Shown here in pieces: positions 1 to 11,452 of a stretch of 64,000 nucleotides of DNA. Positions within the stretch are counted from its first letter, which is position 1; every line of letters starts with the position of its first letter. The stretch lies in NCBI GenBank assembly GCA_014529385.2, contig CM043963.1, positions 109,718,912 through 109,782,911 of the forward strand, written 5' to 3'. This DNA is from Adiantum capillus-veneris (Eukaryota > Streptophyta > Polypodiopsida > Polypodiales > Pteridaceae). A program made the translations under genes and the position numbers. The notes below the pieces were generated by a model. That model saw only the letters and a program-made list of their open reading frames with translations. It was not told the DNA's origin and did no database searches.

Positions 1-132
1 TTTCTTGGGATTCCTATCACTCTTCAACAAAACACGATTAGGAATCGCCACGCCCAAGTAAACTTGGGTTCGTGCGACTGTAACAAGCAAAAAAATTATT
101 GTGGTTCTTTCCTTGAGTAATGCAGAACACTT
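1..132 (-). other. Gypsy family A leader (5' untranslated internal region), cut by window edge
   Basis: Read on the minus strand this follows the primer-binding site and matches the leader at 32863-32990 of the plus-strand family A element, including the shared stretch around TTACTCAAGGAAAGAACC. It holds no coding sequence. The rest of this element lies left of the window. Confidence 0.75.
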
Positions 133-149
133 CCAAAGCTCTGATACCA
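133..149 (-). promoter_or_regulatory. Primer-binding site (initiator tRNA-Met type)
   Basis: The minus strand reads TGGTATCAGAGCTTTGG one base after the LTR end at 151. The first 12 bases are the standard plant LTR-retrotransposon primer site complementary to the 3' end of initiator tRNA-Met. This identifies 151-1402 as a 5' LTR and gives its orientation. Confidence 0.9.
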
Positions 150-150
150 A

Positions 151-1402
151 TGTAAGGTGCAACGGAATGAATGTTGTATTTTCTCAAGATTAGTGATCTT
201 TATTTGCTCAAAGTTCCTTTTAGTTCTTAGGGAAGGAGAGAGCCTTCCGTCTTGTGGAGAGTGCTATGATCACGAACAAAGTGAGTGGATATTGTGCGTG
301 CAAGTGAATGAGACTGAGAGAAGGAGAGAGAAGAGATACGACACCCGAGAGGTTGTAAAACCCTCCTCCGAAGGCCCCACTCTCGTCGGCAACAGTGGTA
401 TACTTTGATTGCACCATGGTGTACAATGCATATGCAATGGACTGATGCAACTTGGACTATGCTGATGACGACGACGGTGATGACGATTGACGACTTGATG
501 GCTGAAATCTGTGATCTTCTAATCGCTGATTTTCGTGGACTGTTTCGGGGCTGAAATTCTCTGTTTTTGTCGAAGGTTCTATGCTGAATAAAAACGCTGA
601 GGTGATGCACCTTATGGCTGCGTTTTTGGGTCAAAGTACTAGGCTGAAAAACGCTGGATTAGCAGGGTTTTCCCATGCTGAAAATGGCAGCATCTGCAAG
701 TATTCTAGCGTTAGTGGCTGGCTGGATCCTCTGCTGTAAAAACGCTACCATAAGCTGCATTTAGCAAGGCTGAAAAGCTGATGAAAATGCTGGTATCTGC
801 TACTACTGATAGGCAATCCAAAAACGCTGGCTTTTGGGGCTACTACTGATGGTCAAAAACGCTAAGGGCTGAGGCCTGTGGGTCGCGGGAAAACGCCAGA
901 GAATGGCACTTGATGGCGATGCTTGATCTGGGAAGCTGTGGGAGAAAACGCCAAGGGATGGGAGAGGATGGCGATGGTCTAATGCTGAGAGGGGGTTGCT
1001 GCTGAGAAGTTGCATGTTGAGCGGGAAGCTCCTGCTGCCTCTTTTGCCAGAAAGTGTTAACTTGGGTTTGCTTATATATTAACTTAGGAAAATTGGCCTA
1101 CCTACTTTTGTTGGAAAGTCACTTAAAAATAATAAGTGAAAATAACCAAAAATAGGACAATAGACTAAATGCATGGAAAATTCCCCTAACTGAATTTGAT
1201 GGATTCTGAAGGGAATACTGATGATCATGCTGTGTGCAACCGGAGGATATGCATCTATGCTAAGTGACTAGGCATGCACGGTCTACGAATAGACTCACAA
1301 AAGTGCCAGATCACTGCTAATCTAAACTGACTTGACTAACGAGAACCTTGCTATGGTGTAGCTTGTCCACGGATACATAGGGTTGGGATGTGTCACGTGA
1401 CA
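151..1402 (-). mobile_element. Gypsy family A LTR, copy A1 (5' LTR)
   Basis: On the minus strand this runs from TGTCACGTGACACATC (1402) to ...CCTTACA (151), with TG...CA ends and the PBS next to it. It matches the LTRs at 31922-32849 and 9750-10820. The U3 half holds a TATA box (1071-1078). The transcribed half holds at least seven AAAACGC motifs between about 590 and 950. Its upstream end is joined directly to the middle of a gag gene of the same family, so the element probably inserted into an older relative. Confidence 0.88.
1071..1078 (-). promoter_or_regulatory. TATA box of LTR A1
   Basis: The minus strand reads TATATAAG. The same octamer occurs in comparable positions in the LTRs at 10511-10518, 41013-41020 and 42675-42682, which supports a shared promoter core. 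Confidence 0.6.
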
Positions 1403-1404
1403 CT

Positions 1405-2150
1405 TGATACCAATTAATGGCATCACCGACAAGATACATGGCAGCCGTCAAAACTTTGCTATTCCCTGTTTTCTTAGTTGTTGCAAAGTAAGCATTAAAT
1501 TGATACAACCAAAAATGAATAACATTAGCATCCATCTTACCATCATACTTACTCAACTTCAACTTCTCAATGACTGGGTTGTTAGAATCCGCTTCTCTAC
1601 TTGTGCTACCTGGTGAATCGCCTACGTCCTTGAGTGGCTCGGATTTCGAGGTGAGTACCTATAGGACCAACTCTTGCATCCGTTGGTCTCTATGCGCCTC
1701 ACGTTCTAATTCCATAGCTGCTCGCTTTTCTTCGGCCGCTATGCATAGAGCTTCGCGGGCTTGCTCGGCCACCAAGCGCACTTGCTCACGCTCACGCTCC
1801 AAGGATACCTTTCTTTCTTCGGCCACCTAGCGCGCTTGCTTACGCTCTCGCTTCAAGGCTGCCTTTCTTTCTTTGCGGTCACAATCCATGGCGGCGCGTT
1901 GCACCTCTTGTTGTAGCATCATGTCCATCATCGCCTTGACCAAAGCCTCCATAGGATTTGGTGCAATCCGTGGTGTATATGGGGATGGGGGAGGATCGGG
2001 GAACAATTCTCTTGTTGTAGAAACTTCTTCGTCTCCAACTCCTCTCTCGTCACCTTCACGCAAAGTATCCATTCCGCTTCAAGTGATGACCATACACTGA
2101 GATCTTGGGTACCTGGATTCTTGATGGACTTGGGTTCTTGAGGTCTTGAG
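1405..2150 (-). pseudogene. Gypsy family A gag fragment
   Basis: Reading leftwards from 2150, a short leader is followed by an ATG at about 2072 and a Gag N-terminus: an acidic and proline-rich segment (PPPSPYTP), then a long charged, probably coiled-coil stretch (MEALVKAMMDMMLQQE and repeated R/E/K). An in-frame stop interrupts the coiled coil near 1827. Further down, 1562-1405 encodes the retrotransposon Gag core (SKYDGKMDANVIHFW ... GDAINWYQ). The same segments occur in the plus-strand copy at 33280-35060. The gene stops abruptly at 1404, where LTR A1 begins, and its right end meets the LINE tail at 2150. CCHC, protease and pol are absent. It is a dead fragment, and Gag would have formed the particle shell. 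Confidence 0.85.
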
Positions 2151-2553
2151 ATTCTTTTTTTTTTCTGAGAAAAAGATCCTTCTATTAGTTAATGAAACTG
2201 CTCATAGGGCTACAACCACCTCTACAAGAGAGGGCTACAACACTCGGGGAGACTCTCCCGATGAAAAAACAACATATGTACAATGAGGCTAAATCAAGAG
2301 ATGGGAGGAGGAAAGAGCAACACAGGTGGACGGTAGTGCCATCTAAGCACACCCTAGACCATGGTGAAAAAAGGCCCAGGGCACCAAAGTCGAAGGAAAT
2401 CCTCCGCATGCGGTCGGAGCTGCCCTAGAGTCTCTCAAACTGTCCTCTAAGAGTATGGATCAGCTCAAGACAAAGATCCCGAACAGTCTTTGCTAATGCT
2501 ATTGGGCAAGCCTCGAAGATGCGGAAGCAGCGGGCCCGCCAGATGGACCAGAG

Positions 2554-2894
2554 CATAGCAGCTACAGGACGGGACGTTTAATACGCGGTGTATAATACGC
2601 GTACTAGACGTATTTTTGAGAATTAAAAATAAAATACGTCCACTTTTTTTAGATATGATACTTTAATAAGGACAAATGAAGCAATTCATGGACCTCCTTA
2701 ATGACTCTTCAATATTTAACCATAGCATACATAAACAAGCACCATGAAGCTTTAAAACACAATTGATCAACTAGGAAAAGATATACGTTTTGAGCAAAAA
2801 AACGTTAGATTAGAAAACGTTATAAGACGTATTGTACGTTTCAATACGGGACGTCGTGTATTCTAAATAAAATACGCGTATTTTAGCTACTATG
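2554..2894. mobile_element. Short non-autonomous DNA transposon (hAT-like MITE), 341 bp
   Basis: The ends are inverted: CATAGCAGCTA at the left and CATAGTAGCTA as the reverse complement of the right end, 10 of 11 matching. It is flanked by 8-bp duplications, GACCAGAG (2546-2553) and AACCAGAG (2895-2902). The other two LINE copies have a single AACCAGAG here, so the empty site is visible in the same window. An 8-bp duplication fits hAT elements. The interior is AT-rich with many ATACG/CGTAT palindromic bits and no ORF. Confidence 0.85.
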
Positions 2895-3413
2895 AACCAG
2901 AGTGTCAGGCGACAGATGAGCTCGCAACACTCCTCTCTCTCACTGCACCACTCCTGTGGAGTAAGCTCTGTAGCAAGCTGGAGTGTAGGTCGACCCCCCT
3001 ACATCATATCATCCTGCTGGTGGAGGATAGCTCAAATTGAAGTGTCGGCAGGCCCTAGAATGGACCAAGCAGCTGCCCCCCAAGTGTACTGCCGAGCTGT
3101 GGAAAGAGCTGGCATCAGCCGAAGAATACGAAGCCAAACCTGCTGTGCAAAAGGACAGTCCCAAAGACAGTGACGCTGACTCTCCACAAGATGGTCACAA
3201 GCTACGCATGATGCCGAGAGACCCCTATGTACAAGCCAGCTCCCAACTGCTGTAGCTCGATGTGCAACCAGCCACTGGAACATAGTGACTTGCCTCGGTT
3301 GTCTGGAGTCCTAGAACCTCTCTCAAAAAGCTGATAAGAACTTGGTTGTGAGACCCTCCTCCTGCCAATGAGGTGTTGCAGCAGGTCGAGCCTCTCTCCG
3401 TGATGCCAGTATG

Positions 3414-3621
3414 CCCGGGGCGGTCACTTTTTAGAATGTGTATGCTATCACGTGAGTTAACCGGAGAGGATTATTAAAAGATCAAAATGTATACATACAG
3501 AGGGGGGTGGGGGTTTTCTAAATAGGCACGTAGTGTAAATATAGTATGTATATTGAGGTATTATTAATAACCTCTTGAACGCACATGATATAGGAAGCTT
3601 TTGATAAGTGACCGCCCCGGG
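3414..3621. mobile_element. Short non-autonomous DNA transposon (hAT-like MITE), 208 bp
   Basis: Perfect 16-bp terminal inverted repeats (CCCGGGGCGGTCACTT) flank a non-coding core. The 8-bp duplications are CCAGTATG (3406-3413) and CCAATATG (3622-3629). LINE copy 3 shows the uninterrupted site around 26338. The 8-bp duplication again suggests the hAT superfamily, but the terminal sequence is unlike the element at 2554-2894, so it is a separate family. Confidence 0.92.
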
Positions 3622-5750
3622 CCAATATGTGACGTCCCAGTCGAACAGTGTACTGAAAGAAAGGGACACCTGGATGATCTACTGAGGAGAAAGGATCCCT
3701 CGAAAACCACTCTCCAGGATCCCACTGCACTCGTGCCAGTGGACAACTCTCCCAAGCCCACAGTCTCCAGTGGGCAGTCTCTAGAGCTGCTGGGTAAGGA
3801 TCTATGACAGAGGTCCTCTCACAGATGCCCACAACTCGGATCCTCTGAAAACAGCACTCTGCCACCTGTGGGGCCTCTACTGAAACTTGGTGTAACCGAC
3901 CCTCACCCTGTAGCTCGAAAAACAGGGAGGGTACAGTCTCTGAGCAAGCACGAACTGCGATGAGAACCTTCACTCGCGTGAAGGCCCCCATGCATCTGGG
4001 CGCTGCTGACTCGAGAGGAGCGAGCCACTTAGCTGGTACTGCCTCTGAGATGTCCTGACACATGCTCTGCACCCCTCTCATGCCTTGTAGCTGGATGCCC
4101 TACAGCTCCTCTCACAAGCCTGAGAACTGTAGCCAGTCACCTAAAGTGCGTGTTGGACCCTCTGCCATGGGATCCCAGGAAACATGAGGCCTCCTACCAA
4201 CCAAGTGGCCTCTCTGAATGCTAACCATGGGGTTCCAAACAAGGGGCTGTCTCAGGCGCTCCTCCGTGCAAGTAGGTTGACGCTGCTCTAGGCCTCTCCG
4301 CAGTCAGCTGCTCCCAGGATCGGAGCAGACTCACAGCGAAGCGGTCCTCCAGTCTCTTGCTCAAGCCAACTTTGCGCATCTCTGTGAAAATCCATCTAGT
4401 CGAAGGTCGCCAGGGGCCTCAAGCCTGAGGCACTCTAGCACTACGACGCTCAAGTAAGAACTCCTTCCAAGGCTCCTCTTCTGGAAGACGTCCTTTGACG
4501 ATAAACTTCCCTAGAAGGGCTATGCTCTGATGTGCTGGGTCTATGATCCCCAACCCTCCTCAGAACAAGGAAGAATGATGACGCGTCATGCCACTTTGGC
4601 CCGGGCTATCTGAGTATCATGCCCTTACCAAAGTAAGTTCCTGATCAGCCGCTCGACTTGACTGATGCAAGAACTCGAAAAAATCCAACAAGAAGTGATG
4701 TACCACATAGTAGCCAACAAAACCTGGTTGGCCACTACAACTCTATCTGCCAAAGAAAGTCGTGCGGAGCTCCAATGCAACAACTTCCTCCTGATGGATA
4801 GGAGGAGGGGAGAAATCCGCTGCTGGGGAGACAGGTCCAAGCCAACCTGACAGCCCAAGTATCAAACTGCAGTCCTTGGGGAAATCCATCTGAAACCCGC
4901 ACCTGGCATCTAATCCGGTGTAGAAGCACTACCAATCGAGAAAGCCACTGTCTTTCTCCAATTGATGAGTACGCCTGATGTACAACAAAAGGTCTCAAGA
5001 GCCTGCTCACACCTGTGAAGGTTGGCCTCCTGGCCATCCAAGTATAAGGCTGAGTCATCTGCAAACTCGGCATCCAGTAGCTCATCTCCCCGAATAGGGA
5101 GCGCTAAGCCACGTAAACCAACCTGCTGTGAAACCAAAAACCTGCTCATCGTCTCATCATAGAACAAGAAGAGGAAGGGGGCAAGAGGGCAGCCCTGTCT
5201 GACCGATTGTGTGAGTATGAAACAATCATCTCTACCTCCTGACAAAAGTACCTAACTGTGTGCCCGCCTGTACAGAGCTGACACACCTCTGATCCAAGCA
5301 TCTGAGAAGCCCATCCTGCGTAGAGTGCCCTCCAAAAAGTCCCAGTCAACTCTATCGTAGGCCTTCTCAAAATCGCGAAGTATCACCAAATTCTCACCAC
5401 GGAGCTGCGCAAGGGCAGAAGCCTCCCAAAAAGTAAAGATGTTGTCAAGGATACTACGCTCCTTGATAAAACCTGTCTGTGTCCCATGTATAATGCTCTC
5501 AAGAAGTGGTTGAATCCTCAAACTTAGAGCCTTGGCAAGTATTTTGTGGGATGAGTTGAGGATGGTGATGGGTCACCACTATCGAATCTCTTCCAAGGAG
5601 CCACCCTCCTTGGGAATGAGGTAGATCAGGCCCTCACTAATGCTGTCAGGCATCTCTCCTGTGTGTAGGATGTGCTAAAAAGCGTTGCAGAGATATGAGC
5701 CAAGCAAGTCCTTGTACTCCAAGAAAAAGCTGGGAGTCAAACCATCCTCA

Positions 5751-6197
5751 TTAGGCAAAATTTGGACTCACAAAGGGACCCTTTAAAGAGTTTGACTTTA
5801 CCTCTCTCTACCAAAACGGACGCATGGATAAATTTTTGCAAACAACTCCAAAGTTGACGGAGGTTTGACAGTTAGAATGTCCTCTTCAAGCTCTATCTAC
5901 TGATATATAGCACGCCATGAGATTTCTCATATTTTAGAAGATTCTTTTTTTGATTCACCTATGATGTGACAACTCTGTCGAAATCTAAGTGAATCAAAAA
6001 AAGAATCTTCTAAGATATGAGGAATCTCATGGCGTGCTATATATTAGTAGATAGAGCTTGAAGAGGACATTCTAACTGTCAAACCTCCACCAACTTTGGA
6101 GTTTGTTTGCAAAAATTTATCCATGCGCCCGTTTTGGTAGAGAGAGATAAAGTCAAACTCCTTAAAGGGACCCTTTGTGAGTCCAAATTTTGCCTAA
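5751..6197. mobile_element. Foldback (long inverted-repeat) MITE, 447 bp
   Basis: Two arms of about 200 bp are near-perfect reverse complements, beginning TTAGGCAAAATTTGGACTC and ending in its complement at 6197, with a loop of only about 40 bp (5953-5995). The element sits inside LINE ORF2. Copies 2 and 3 lack it between the CCATCCTCA and CAGCTACC sequences. The target duplication is unclear (TCA versus GCA), so the superfamily is open: Mutator-like or PIF/Harbinger. A transcript through it would fold into one long hairpin. Confidence 0.9.
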
Positions 6198-6860
6198 TGC
6201 ACCTAGACAGCTACCATGGGGCAGTGCTCTAAGAGCCGCGTGTAGCTTCTCTAGCTGAAGAGGCAACCTCTGGCGCATCTCCTCAGTCACAAGACAAGGC
6301 ATCTGTGCCCACACGTGCTCTCTGCATGCATCCTGACACTCTGACTGAGGCTTTGCAGACAATAGATCACGGTAAAAGTCAGTAGCAACTGCACGCATGT
6401 CCGTTGGCTCTGAAGCAACTAACCCGTCGGGCCTCCTCAACTCACTGACCCTGGCATGCGTATGCCGGGGCCCCACTACCTCAAAGAAAGCGCCTGTCAC
6501 TCTGTCACCCACCTGAGTCCACTAAGATGCCTGTCGATGGAAAGCAAACTATGGCATCTCTCCTCTATTCTGACAAACTCCTGGCGAGCCTGCTACAACC
6601 GCTCCTCCAACCAAGGATTGTCTGGATGCTGCTCCTGCATCCTTTGCAAGAAAGCAACGCCCCGTCGGAGACGCTGCTCCTCTCTCGCTGCAGCTAGGCG
6701 AGTCGAGGACTCCTGAAGAAAGAGTTGACTAAACTGAGCAATTCCTGAGGCCACTCTGTTAGAAGGAGAATCCCGCATGTCTAAACTCACTGTCCAAAGA
6801 GCCACAACTCGCTCTCTAAGCGCAGAGTCCAGCAAGATCCTCTTAGGGATGCGTAGCATC

Positions 6861-6863
<3 letters not shown>

Positions 6864-6894
<31 letters not shown>
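6864..6894. repeat. Poly-C run (31 C) in LINE ORF2
   Basis: An uninterrupted run of 31 C on the plus strand, where copies 2 and 3 have only a short purine-rich stretch (about GGAGTGGGAGC on the coding strand). It is a local expansion within the endonuclease-RT linker. Confidence 0.95.
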
Positions 6895-6896
<2 letters not shown>

Positions 6897-7662
6897 TGCC
6901 TATCTGTCACTATCAGGATCACCAGTGCATGGTCCGAAAAGGAAGTCCCAAGCAGAATGCCAACTGTCCCACCCAAGTCACAGAAGTGGTCACTAGTGTA
7001 GAAGAGATCTATTCGAGATAGATTCACTCCGCCCACTCTGCAATCCGGATGAGAGAAGGCTAGGCTGTCTGAGGGCCTCACAAAGCTAGAATGTTGCCAC
7101 ATATCCGTAACCCGCAGAGTCATACAAAACCACTCCTAAGCTGCCAACTCAACTCCATGCACAATAGTATGGCTACCTCCAATCTTGTCAGAGGGGTCCT
7201 CCAACATGTTGAAGTCACCCCCAATGCACCATTGCTTTGCTTGCGGCAGAGACTAAACAATCTGAGACCAAAACTCTGCACGAGCACCCGCCACATTGGG
7301 CGCATAGATGTTCAGGAAATCCACAAGGCAACCCTGAACCTGCATAGTGATCCACTGAGCCCTGATTAGCACAATAATCCCTCTGCCCACAATGGCCTGC
7401 TCCAAAGAATCCGCAATAGTCATACATACCCGCCCTGGATGCCTCCAGGTCCAAATGCAGCTAACCAAAAAGTCTCATATTGTCCACGCAAAAGCTGACC
7501 ACAACGTCTAATGCGGCTCTCACACAGATGATGCTCCGATAGCATAAGAAGGTCAATCTCTCCTCCCACAAGGCATCGCTGAAGCTCCTGACGTAGTCGG
7601 CCCCTCTGACGCTGGAACTGGGGCCCACCTAATCCCTGTACGTTCCATGAGACGATCCTCAT

Positions 7663-9416
7663 GGGGAGCAAGAAAGAAACGATGCTGCCGCACAGCTAAC
7701 CGTGCTATCTTCGATGCAGGCTCGGATGGGGAGTAATCCACATCCGAGCGTCCTCGAGATAGGCGTGACTGCAAGGAGTGTTTGGCCCAAGCCCAAGTAG
7801 AACGAGCCGTGCGCAAAGCAACCTCCTCTGTCCAGGAGTCCTCATGTATGTGTACATAACATGGCGGGCTCTACGTGTCAGCAAAGAAGCGAACCACAAT
7901 GTATCTACATCCTGCTGCGTCTGGTGGTGTCACAAAAAACTTGGCCGACGGCCATAGAGTCTAAAGCAAGTCTGTAACCCCTAGGTCTCCCATGTGGTGA
8001 GAGAACTCTAGGGCCTGTGTCTGCAACCACTCCAACACTGAGTCTAGAGACCACTCAGCCTGGTCCCGGCCGCATAGGGGAAAAGAGAAGCCAACCGCTT
8101 AGTCCAAGGTCTCTATCCCCTAGCTGCAAGGAACAGAACATGAACTCTGAAGCATGCTGCCTCAAGGTCTAGTGAGGGGTCGCCGAGAAACCGCGTAAAG
8201 TCGTCGGCAAAGAAATCCCAACGACGACGAATGTCGAAGCTCGTTGACCACGAGGAACTGCTGCAAAGGGGGACGTCTGCGACAGAAGAGGGGGTCGCAA
8301 GAAAGGAGTGTCGAAGCTCGTTGACCACGAGGAGCTGCTGCAAAGGGGGACGTCTGCGACAGAAGAGGGGGTCGCAAGAAAGGTTGTCCCTCTCCCCAAA
8401 CGACTCGTGGCAAAAGCGCTACCAAGAGATCTCCTAGCAGCCAAGGAAGGCCCTGCCCCCTGGGGCGGCTGCTCCGGGGCCGGAGCAGGAGGAGATGAGG
8501 GAGCAGGGGGGTGCGAGGGAGAAGGGGGAGAGGAGGGACGAAGGAGAGCGGCAGAGGGAGAAGGGCGAGATGGAAAGGTAGACGGAGAAGGTGGGGTTGG
8601 GGGGGGGGGAGGCAGAAGAGGGGGGAAACTCAAGGGGAGGAGGGGCTGTCGAGGGTGAGGCTGAGGTGGAGGCTGGAGGAGGGACCTCGTCCTACTGAAG
8701 AGGGTCTAATCGGTTCCCCATCGGAACCCACTACTGCTGGAAAGGAGCCTGGGGACCACTCTGAGTGCCAAGCTGGCGTGGTGGCCCCTGCCGACGTTGA
8801 CCACGAACCTGCTACCATCCCTCCTCCGCTTGAGCCCCAGGCTCGGAGGGTGGCTCTGCCTGCGTACTCTGACTTTGTCTGTTACTACTGGCCTGCCCTT
8901 AAGGGCTGGGGCTGGGACTGGGGCTAGGGCTAGGGTGTAGGTCGGGGTCTCCTCCGTGGACAGGCCTTCGCAAGATGGCCCATCTGTCGACAAATGAAAC
9001 ACTAATTCGGGAGGCTAGAATACTCCATGCTTTGTTGAAATCAACCTCCACTACCCGAGGAAGTAGGATGACCTTCAGGAGAATGTGGGTATCCCTAACC
9101 AGAACACGTACTGAGGGGATGCCGGCCGCCTTGGTAGTTACCGAGGCTACCGTGCGAGGTGTCTCCAGGACAGTCCCAATCTGTCAGCCTATCCTGGACA
9201 AAAGTGGTAGGTACTTCCTCCTCAAACCAGGAAAGGAGACGAAGATGGGAAGGTCTGCCTCCTCTACCGGAATATCTGTAGCTGGATCAAAACCACGCCT
9301 CCATTGTCGAAAGTGGGCACGAACTGCTCGAATGGCCAAGGGGCTCATCGCAATGACCTTGGATGCCATCTCGGAAGTCTCAAACTCTATCTAATAGTAG
9401 CCCCGTCCGAGGTTCG
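7663..9416 (-). pseudogene. LINE ORF1 (nucleic-acid-binding protein), copy 1, N-terminus missing
   Basis: The surviving part begins at the EFETSEMASKVIAM-like segment (9390-9360). It continues through the DUF4283 region (VSFPGLRRKYLPLLSRIG near 9190), the CCHC knuckle region (near 8975, now mutated), a Pro/Ser-rich linker at about 8200-8640, and the conserved C-terminal region (RWDFFADDFTRFLGD near 8200, through ARSTWAWAKHSLQSRLSRG near 7790). The first ~90 codons present in copies 2 and 3 are lost. A 77-bp tandem duplication (8233-8386) and several stops break the frame. Proteins of this family bind the LINE RNA. The C-terminal region has no function I can name. Confidence 0.8.
8233..8386. 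repeat. 77-bp tandem duplication in LINE ORF1, copy 1
   Basis: Two units (8233-8309, 8310-8386) beginning GTCGAAGCTCGTTGACCACG are nearly identical. Copies 2 and 3 have one unit. Since 77 is not a multiple of three, the duplication also shifts the frame. Confidence 0.93.
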
Positions 9417-9749
9417 TCGATATCATCGTCATTGACACAGACCCATCACTACCTCGTAGTCAACACCATCGTCGACATAGAGCATCAGTAGCTTCAATAC
9501 CGAGCATCAGTAGCGTCAATACCCATTAGCATCAGCATCTCAACATTTAGTCATTGTTTCAGCATTGTGCAAGAATAAAGAAAGTGCTTGCTCTAGCAAC
9601 AGAGCAAGGGGGCCCTTGAGGGTTGAAACTACACATCCCTATGTCGTCTCTTTTCTCTCTCTTATCTCTTTCTTTCAGTTCAGTTCACTTCTTTGTGTGC
9701 GGAGTACTAGATCCAAGCAAATCCTTATTCTCTTCCGTTGCACTTGACA
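9417..9749 (+). mobile_element. LTR-B fragment (3' part)
   Basis: The sequence matches the 3' third of the LTRs at 40278-41312 and 41937-42977 (for example AGTACTCCGCACAAA, GAGCAAG...CTTTCTTTATTCTTGCACAA) and ends CCGTTGCACTTGACA at 9749, a canonical CA end. It runs directly into LINE copy 1 on the left and into an oppositely oriented LTR-A on the right. Confidence 0.8.
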
Positions 9750-11040
<1,291 letters not shown>

Positions 11041-11053
11041 TTACAACTTTAAT

Positions 11054-11065
11054 TCTTATTTATTA
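11054..11065. repeat. Target-site duplication of LINE copy 2 (5' side)
   Basis: TCTTATTTATTA, repeated exactly at 17818-17829 just after the poly-A tail. Confidence 0.88.
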
Positions 11066-11452
11066 TAATATCAAAACTGAGCTCGCTACTGCAAAATGCC
11101 CCCCCCCCCGTCCCCGCCCCCGCCTGCCCCCCGCCCCCGTCTGCCCTTGCGCACGGCAGCCCAATCCGCCTGCCCCCCTGCTACGCGTTCCCGCCCGCTG
11201 CCCCTTGCTCGTGCTGCCCCCAAGCCCGCCCACTACCCCCCTTTCACGCCGCCTTTCCCCCCCCCGCCCGCTGCCTCTTGAGATCCCACACTTTGCCCGC
11301 CTTATCCGCTCTCCCCCCCCCCCCCCCCGTCTTCTTCTGTCCCAAAGATTCCTGCAATTCGCTCTGGCAGCACTTCTTCTTTGGACGTGCTCGGCGCACT
11401 TGGTTGCAGAGTCTCTTCACCGCCCGCTTCTTCGCCACAGCAGTAGATACAG

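Larger units (their letters stand above)
2293..7662 (-). pseudogene. LINE ORF2 (endonuclease-reverse transcriptase), copy 1
   Basis: ORF2 starts at the ATG at 7662 (MRIVSWNVQGLGG), the first strand of the APE-like endonuclease. Further endonuclease blocks follow: LMLSEHHLCE near 7530, then SRIDLFYTSDHF and SFSDHALV at about 6920-7020. The reverse transcriptase lies at about 4600-5520 (TGFIKERSILDNI, FEKAYDRVDWDF, RQGCPLAPFLFLF, FADDSALYLDG). The C-terminal zf-RVT zinc domain is at about 3030-3290 (CVACDHLVESQRHCLWDCPF). The protein would nick target DNA and prime reverse transcription there. Many frameshifts, a G-run (C-run on plus) expansion and three insertions destroy it. The expected stop is at 2293-2295, by comparison with copy 3. 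Confidence 0.9.
2151..9416 (-). mobile_element. L1-type LINE, copy 1 (5'-truncated)
   Basis: This is the same non-LTR retrotransposon as the copies at 11066-17817 and 20516-27263, read on the minus strand. The 3' end is the poly-A tail (T-run at about 2152-2163) preceded by the conserved tail GATCCTTCTATTAG (2176-2189 region). The 5' end is lost at about 9416, inside ORF1, where an LTR-B fragment abuts. Three short DNA transposons (2554-2894, 3414-3621, 5751-6197) interrupt it. Stops and frameshifts are spread throughout, so it is inactive. No target-site duplication is recognisable, as expected if the 5' side was later deleted or truncated. Confidence 0.93.
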
